This document shows, in pieces, positions 58,994-64,000 of a stretch of DNA of 64,000 bases (the first letter of the stretch is position 1; every line of letters begins with the position of its first letter). Source of the DNA: Thiohalophilus thiocyanatoxydans. Its GTDB lineage: Bacteria; Pseudomonadota; Gammaproteobacteria; UBA6429; Thiohalophilaceae. The notes under the pieces are model-generated. The model was not told the origin of the DNA. It ran no database searches and worked only from the letters and a program-made list of their open reading frames with translations. Both the position numbers and the translations under genes were made by a program. The stretch covers positions 186,001-250,000 of the forward strand of contig NZ_SOQX01000003.1 in the NCBI RefSeq assembly GCF_004366735.1, in the 5' to 3' direction.

Positions 58994-59752
58994 GTGCGAT
59001 CAATCACGCGTGTATCCCTACCCATACTGGCATTAATCATGGCCGGGCTTCTGCCTCTGGCGTTCCCGCTGCCTGCCCATGCCAGCGAAGGTGGGTATCG
59101 GCTGCTCGAGCTGGACGGCTACAAGGTGAAGTGGGGAGACCGGCGCCTGGGTGTAGGGGCCAGCATCAGCTATGCCTTTGCCGCAAAGACGCTACAGTTC
59201 GATGAGGCGCGCAACTGTCGTGATCTGGCGCCGATTGAAGCGCTTTTTGGGGATGAACTCTCCAGCGAGACGCTGGCGCGCGAAACCGCGGCGGCGTTTC
59301 AGGTCTGGGAGCGCGCTGCCGGTCTGTCGTTCCATGAGGTTGACGATGCCCGGGATGCGGACATCATCCTCGGTGCCCAGGGACAGCCGCGTGGGCGGGC
59401 TTACGCCAACGTATCCTACGCACCCGATCCGGCGGAGGGGGTGCGCGCCATCGAACAGGCGCTGGTGTGCCTGAATCCCGACCATGAGTGGAAGATCGGG
59501 TTCAACGGTGATAAGGATGTCTACGACATCCGCTATACGCTGATTCACGAGATCGGTCACGCCATCGGCCTGGACCATCCCGGGCCATCCGGGCAGGTGA
59601 TGGCGTTTCGCTATACCGAGGCCTTCGACGATCTGCAGCCCGGCGATCTGCGTGGCGTCCAGTTGCTTTACGGGCGAGCCGCCGATGACGTCGTTACTCA
59701 ACTGGCCCGGAAATCGAGCGACGAGACCCTCTCACGCCAGCAATCTGATTGA
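58994..59752 (+). CDS. Metzincin (M10-type) zinc protease, exported
   Basis: A 252-residue product from GTG 58994 (AGGAG six bases upstream), with a signal peptide (VSLPILALIMAGLLPLAFPL...HA-SE). The zinc motif HEIGHAIGLDHPG (about 185-197) is the full metzincin HExxHxxGxxH. The Met-turn is in the following GQVMAFRY. There is no obvious propeptide Cys-switch. It is a matrixin-like secreted protease, with substrate unknown. It sits between the decayed and intact PRC-barrel copies. Confidence 0.85.
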   Translation: MRSITRVSLPILALIMAGLLPLAFPLPAHASEGGYRLLELDGYKVKWGDRRLGVGASISYAFAAKTLQFDEARNCRDLAPIEALFGDELSSETLARETAAAFQVWERAAGLSFHEVDDARDADIILGAQGQPRGRAYANVSYAPDPAEGVRAIEQALVCLNPDHEWKIGFNGDKDVYDIRYTLIHEIGHAIGLDHPGPSGQVMAFRYTEAFDDLQPGDLRGVQLLYGRAADDVVTQLARKSSDETLSRQQSD

Positions 59753-59800
59753 TCATTCTTTTATCATCGAGTTAAGGGTTTGTGCCGTCCGAATAGGAAA

Positions 59801-59826
59801 ACGGCAGGGACTTTCGCCGCTGCCGT
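59801..59826 (-). terminator. Hairpin after the PRC-barrel gene
   Basis: ACGGCAG / CTGCCGT stem followed on the minus strand by TTTT. A diverged version is present at the pseudogene copy. Confidence 0.6.
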
Positions 59827-59861
59827 CTGTTATTCCACTATTATAAGTGGGTGACAGGAAT

Positions 59862-60329
59862 TCAATCCTGGGTTTTAAACTCCGGCGCAGACATCAGATC
59901 CTCGCGGGTCGATTTAATCTGCAGTTCGTCCTGATCAGAAGAGCCAGAGTGGCTTACATTATCCCAGCCAATGGCCACGTCTTTCTCACCCATGCCCAGG
60001 AATCCGCCGACACCGACGACAATACCCACGACCTGACCTTTCTGATCAATAATCAGGTCACTCACCGAGCCCACCTCCTCATTATTGGTGGTTTTAACCT
60101 CGGCTCCGATCAGGTTGCTTGCATGCCTGCCATTGGCCGGCGCAGAACTCAGATAGCCCTGGCTCTGCATCTGAGACTGGTCTTGCTTGTTATCCTGGTA
60201 ACTCTGAGAACTCTGCTGTTCACGATCCATCTTCTTGTCAGAAGAGGATTCAGCCAGCACAGAACCCGCGCCTAACGCTATAACGGGTGTAACCAGTGCA
60301 TAAAAGGTAAGTGAATGTAAATTTTTCAT
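59862..60329 (-). CDS. PRC-barrel domain protein, exported
   Basis: 155 residues from ATG 60329 (AAGGAG ribosome-binding site), with a signal peptide cleaved near VLA-ES. A Gln/Ser/Asp-rich linker (SSDKKMDREQQSSQ) precedes a PRC-barrel: SNLIGAEVKTTNNEEVGSVSDLIIDQKGQVVGIVVGVGGFLG and KDVAIGWD. Exported PRC-barrel proteins are stress-associated in proteobacteria; the function is not established. The longer ORF to 60440 is rejected. Confidence 0.83.
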   Translation of the reverse strand: MKNLHSLTFYALVTPVIALGAGSVLAESSSDKKMDREQQSSQSYQDNKQDQSQMQSQGYLSSAPANGRHASNLIGAEVKTTNNEEVGSVSDLIIDQKGQVVGIVVGVGGFLGMGEKDVAIGWDNVSHSGSSDQDELQIKSTREDLMSAPEFKTQD

Positions 60330-61411
60330 ATGAATCTCCTTTGTATCGCTTATGTCGGTTGGACGAGATGTCCGGTTGAATCGCTTCATCACAGCTTTCT
60401 TTCCCGGTATATCCTTACCGGAAAGGGGCTGAATCGCCACGAGACATGGAATTCAGGATGAGGTGCTAAAGTACGCGATGTGAGTTTAACTGTCTGTTCG
60501 CTGACGTACCCAGGCGAGATCAGGAAGATTGAGAAAAAGTAACGGATTAGGAGTAAGCCAGGAGCGGGCATCAATCTGTTCGACGGCAAACGTCACGAGA
60601 AAAACGGAGCCTGCGCTTTGCCGGGGAGGTTAATGTGATTTGCAGAAGCAGAAATCCCGTAGTCACTTCCGGGTTTGAACTACCAGACACTACGTTGAGA
60701 AGAAACCGAGAGGGGAAATAGTTCAAGACGAACCTGCCGGGAGTCTGATTATTCTGTTGTGTTTGATTATAAGTGCAAGGAAAAAATCGATCTTCGGATA
60801 AACAGAAAAATTGAGTGTGGTTTTTGGGTCGGACGACAGAAGGAATGTTTAATCGAGGGAATATCTTGATGTCTTGTTATATGTAATTATGTTGATTTGG
60901 ACTGAGCAGGCTGTTTGCATATAGTCGGGTCAGACAAAGAGGAGCGTGTCATTCATGCTGAGTCGCAATATAGTGGCAGGGCAAAGGAAACTGCGTTGGG
61001 CAGTATCTCCGGGTCAGAGACTGTTTTGCTTCGACGGTCGAAAGAGATGCGGAAGTGACTCGATTCCCTATCCGGTATCAGGAAACGAAAGAATATAGAC
61101 CCGGTTAATTGAAACGGATGTAAGCGTTTCCTTTTCGGAGCAAGGAGCAATGGCGCCGTGACCGTCGCTTTGAACGGCTCACAAAACTGACGCTTCTGGC
61201 TCTGCCGGGGTGCTGACTTAACGATAGAGTAGGAGTAGGGGTATCTGGTCGTGGTGATGGAGGGTTGCCGGCGACAAGTTGCCATTTTCTTTTACATTAA
61301 GGGCCTCAATTCCTGCCAAAAGAGCATACAATCAATTGTGAATGAGTCAATCTATAAAGACTGAGGGTCCGCAAGCACAAGGGATGCATTTTCGGAAGTT
61401 TCCGGTCATAG
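60330..61411. other. Gap without supported gene
   Basis: About 1.1 kb between the PRC-barrel gene and the glucan synthase. A small hairpin (CCGGTATA/TACCGG) lies near 60402-60420. The minus-strand frame at 60953-61285 has no ribosome-binding support or family similarity. Confidence 0.6.
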
Positions 61412-61525
61412 GGCGAGGGTGACTGGACCATCCGAAGTTCGAGCAAGGAGCATGTCATAGACATCAAAGCAATCAGACTTTCGGCCCGCACACGAAGTGC
61501 GCTGCACCATCAGCAGGATGCCGAG

Positions 61526-64000
61526 TTGCTGCGCGCGGAGTTGTTCAGTATCGAGCAACTGAAGCGTCATGCCGTCACGCTGGCCGGCCAGTACCAAATC
61601 AATCCGCACCCGGGTCCGGACCGGCTGTTGCCACGGCTGGCGGACAATGCCCGGGTTCTGCTCGCGGCGTATGACGTGGTCACCGCCGTCGCCACCCAGG
61701 GGCAACGGATTGTGCCGGCGGAGGCCTGGTTGCTCGACAATTTCTACCTGATCGAGCAGCAGATCACCCTGGCGCGTCGGCACCTGCCGCGCGGGTACAG
61801 CCGGCAGTTGCCGCGACTGGCCGATGGCCCGTCGGCCGGATTCCCCCGCATCTACGACCTGGCGCTGGAGCTGATCTCGCACATGGACGGCCGCGTCGAC
61901 AGCGACAACGCCAGCCAGTTCATTGCCGCCTACCAGAGTGTCGAGCCCCTGAAGCTGGGCGAACTGTGGGCCTTCCCGATCATGCTGCAGCTGGCGCTGC
62001 TGGAAAACCTGCGTCGCGTCGGGGTGCGCATCGCCCGGCGGCGCGAGGAGCGCGATGCGGCCATCAGCTGGGCGGACCGCATGCTCAAGGCGGCCGAAAC
62101 CGAACCCAAACAGCTGATCCAGTTGCTGGCCGAGTTTGCCCATGCCGATGTGCCGCTGACCGCCCCGTTTGTGGAGGAGTTTTACGATCGTCTGCAGGCG
62201 CAGGGACCGGCCATGGCTTTCGTACAAACCTGGGTCGAGCAGAAACTGCACGAACAGGGAGTGACCGCCGCCGGTTTGTCGGAGGCGGCCGGGCGCACCG
62301 CCGCGGCCAACCAGATTTCCATCGCCAACAGCATTGGCAGCCTGCGCTTTATTGGCGCGATGGACTGGAAGCATTACGTCGAGTCGCTCAGTGTCGTCGA
62401 ACAGATCCTGCGTGAAGACCCCATGGCGTTGTATGCCAGCCAGGATTTCGCCACCCGCGATCGCTATCGGCACGTCATCGAGGATCTGGCGCGACGCAGC
62501 AGCGGCAGCGAAATGGCAGTGGCACGCGAAGCCCTCGAGCTTGCGCAGGCCGCCGCACAACAGGGCGCGCAGGATCGCAGCGCGCATGTGGGCTACTACC
62601 TGATCGATCAGGGCCGACCACAGCTGGAACGTGCGGTCGATTTCCGGCTGTCGTGGAAAACCCGGCTCAGCCGAAGGGGCCGGCAGCTCCGCCTCCCCCT
62701 TTATCTCGGCGCGATCCTGCTGCTCACGTTGCTGGTGACAGCGGCCGGGTTGATCCTGCCCGGCCTTGATACGGGTGGGGTCGATGGGGAGGGCTGGCGA
62801 ATCGGATTGCTGGCGCTGCCCCTCGTGATTGGCGCCTCGGCGCTGGCCGTGCCGCTGGTGAACCTGCTGGTCACACTGGTTCTGCAGCCGCATGCGTTGC
62901 CACGCCTGGATTTCTCCTCCGGGATTCCGGACTGCCACCGCACCATGGTGATCGTTCCCACCTTGCTGACGAAACCGGAGGATGTCGACGATCTGCTCGA
63001 AGCGATGGCGATCCGCTACCTCGGCAATCGCGATCCCAATCTGTATTTTGCCCTGCTGACCGATTTTGCCGACGCCCCCGAACAAACGCTGCCGGGTGAC
63101 GCAGCCCTGCTCGACTATGCTCGCGCCGAAGTCGAAGCGCTCAACGCAACCTACCACGAGGATCGCCCGTGCATCTTCTATCTGTTCCATCGGCCACGGG
63201 TGTGGAACCCGTTTGAGTCGGTGTGGATGGGCTACGAGCGCAAGCGCGGCAAGCTGGAGCAGTTCAATGCCCGACTGCGGGGCGCGGCGCAAACAGCCTT
63301 CTCGGATATCGTCGGTGATCAGTCCCTGCTTGGATCGATCCAGTACGTCATCACCCTGGATACCGATACGCAATTGCCACGCGACGCGGCACACACCCTG
63401 GTGGGCAACCTCGCGCATCCGCTTAACCGGCCGGTATACGATGCCGACAAGGGCCGTATTGTCGAAGGCTACGCGATCCTGCAACCGCGCGTCTCGATCA
63501 GCCTGACCAGTGCGGGCCAGTCCCGCTTCACGAAATTGTTCGCGGGGGAGGCCGGCATCGATCCCTACACGCGCGAGGTGTCGGACGTCTACCAGGATCT
63601 GTTCGGGGAAGGCTCGTTTATCGGCAAGGGCATCTACGACGTCGATGCGTTTCGTCAGGCCGTCGACGGCCGCTTTCCGGAAAATCTCATCCTCAGCCAC
63701 GACCTGCTGGAAAGCGGCTATGCGCGTTCGGCGCTGGTGACCGATGTCGAACTCATCGAGGAACATCCGGCCAGTGTTGCCATCGAGGCCAGCCGGCACC
63801 ACCGCTGGATACGCGGCGACTGGCAGCTGGCCGGCTGGCTGCTGCCACGCGTGCCGGGCTCTCCCGGCCCGAATGGTGAGAAAGCGAGGCGGCAGGCGAA
63901 CCCGCTCTCGGCCCTGTCGCGCTGGAAACTTTTCGACAATCTGCGGCGCAGTCTGGTGGCGCCTGCGCTGCTCGCCCTGCTGGCCGGCGGCTGGCTGCTG
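61526..64000 (+). CDS. Cyclic beta-1,2-glucan synthase, N-terminal part
   Basis: Inner-membrane synthase of periplasmic cyclic beta-1,2-glucans (NdvB/Cgs type). The frame is open to the window end. It begins with a conserved region (LRAELFSIEQLKRHAVTLA) followed by a long helical domain (LLDNFYLIEQQITLARRHLPRGY) and two membrane spans near 62700-62890. The GT84 glycosyltransferase core follows, with LDTDTQLP and GEGSFIGKGIYDVDAF. No ATG exists in frame: after a TAG at 61409 the frame stays open, and TTG 61526 (AGGA seven bases upstream) is the best start. Full-length homologues are about 2800 residues, so roughly 70% lies outside. The large ORF on the minus strand here is a shadow. Confidence 0.88.
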   Translation, partial: MLRAELFSIEQLKRHAVTLAGQYQINPHPGPDRLLPRLADNARVLLAAYDVVTAVATQGQRIVPAEAWLLDNFYLIEQQITLARRHLPRGYSRQLPRLADGPSAGFPRIYDLALELISHMDGRVDSDNASQFIAAYQSVEPLKLGELWAFPIMLQLALLENLRRVGVRIARRREERDAAISWADRMLKAAETEPKQLIQLLAEFAHADVPLTAPFVEEFYDRLQAQGPAMAFVQTWVEQKLHEQGVTAAGLSEAAGRTAAANQISIANSIGSLRFIGAMDWKHYVESLSVVEQILREDPMALYASQDFATRDRYRHVIEDLARRSSGSEMAVAREALELAQAAAQQGAQDRSAHVGYYLIDQGRPQLERAVDFRLSWKTRLSRRGRQLRLPLYLGAILLLTLLVTAAGLILPGLDTGGVDGEGWRIGLLALPLVIGASALAVPLVNLLVTLVLQPHALPRLDFSSGIPDCHRTMVIVPTLLTKPEDVDDLLEAMAIRYLGNRDPNLYFALLTDFADAPEQTLPGDAALLDYARAEVEALNATYHEDRPCIFYLFHRPRVWNPFESVWMGYERKRGKLEQFNARLRGAAQTAFSDIVGDQSLLGSIQYVITLDTDTQLPRDAAHTLVGNLAHPLNRPVYDADKGRIVEGYAILQPRVSISLTSAGQSRFTKLFAGEAGIDPYTREVSDVYQDLFGEGSFIGKGIYDVDAFRQAVDGRFPENLILSHDLLESGYARSALVTDVELIEEHPASVAIEASRHHRWIRGDWQLAGWLLPRVPGSPGPNGEKARRQANPLSALSRWKLFDNLRRSLVAPALLALLAGGWLL

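Noticed and set aside
60953-61285. 110-residue minus ORF before the glucan synthase
   Set aside because: No ribosome-binding site, no recognisable domain, atypical composition.
61406-63802. 798-residue ORF on the minus strand
   Set aside because: Lies fully opposite the glucan synthase, which has clear GT84 motifs; the composition (Arg/Gln/His-rich) is that of an antisense shadow.

Overview
The window is a chromosome segment of a gammaproteobacterium, most likely a sulfur-oxidising one (Chromatiales/Ectothiorhodospiraceae-like). The evidence is the gene order of conserved blocks (xseB-ispA, pcnB-folK-dNK-panB-panC-panD, queA-tgt-yajC-secDF, trmJ-cysE-iscR, ndk-rlmN-pilW-rodZ-hisS-yfgM-bamB-der). 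It is supported by sulfur-metabolism-type genes: a rubrerythrin/HdrD-like/DUF3501 set, an exported DsrE-family protein, a SoxK-like lipoprotein and a TauE/SafE transporter with a CysB-like regulator. The genus assignment is inference. No rRNA, CRISPR array, transposase or prophage module was seen; one tRNA-Leu(CAA) is present.

Layout. 1-1.1 kb: ispA (cut by the window edge) and xseB on the minus strand. 1.3-4.0 kb: rubrerythrin behind a promoter with two matching palindromes, then an HdrD/GlpC-like Fe-S protein and a DUF3501 protein. 4.3-5.4 kb: a TraF-like outer-membrane protein. 5.5-10.6 kb: pcnB-folK-deoxynucleoside kinase-panB-lipoprotein-panC-panD, with three start/stop overlaps. 11.1 kb: an exported DsrE-like protein. 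12.1-16.8 kb: divergent ppc and pgi. 17.0-22.8 kb: tRNA-Leu, queA, tgt, yajC, secD, secF. 23.0-28.7 kb: a small membrane protein, suhB, trmJ, cysE, iscR (without iscSUA), ndk, rlmN. 28.7-34.8 kb: pilW, a short rodZ, hisS, yfgM, bamB, der. 34.9-40 kb: small unknowns, an M23 peptidase, xseA, a SoxK-like lipoprotein, guaB. 40.3-45.1 kb: a 1618-residue NAD-glutamate dehydrogenase. 45.2-47.8 kb: a TauE/SafE pair divergent from a LysR regulator. 47.9-53.0 kb: a secreted-protein/outer-membrane-barrel pair, fpr, nfo, guaA. 53.3-60.4 kb: an accessory region of small envelope proteins (lipoprotein, DUF883-like, holin-like, AI-2E exporter family, DUF3185, a 24-residue hydrophobic peptide, a beta-barrel, a metzincin protease, a PRC-barrel protein and a decayed PRC copy). 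61.5 kb to the end: the N-terminal part of a cyclic beta-1,2-glucan synthase, cut by the window edge.

The first 24 kb carry several families of dispersed palindromic intergenic repeats; I saw none after about 24 kb. One repeat copy sits beside a duplicated fragment of the panD 3' end, which records a duplication event. The points most worth checking are the paired rubrerythrin operators, the two palindromes before the DsrE gene, the repeat family with its panD remnant, the PRC-barrel duplication around the metzincin gene, and the orphan iscR.
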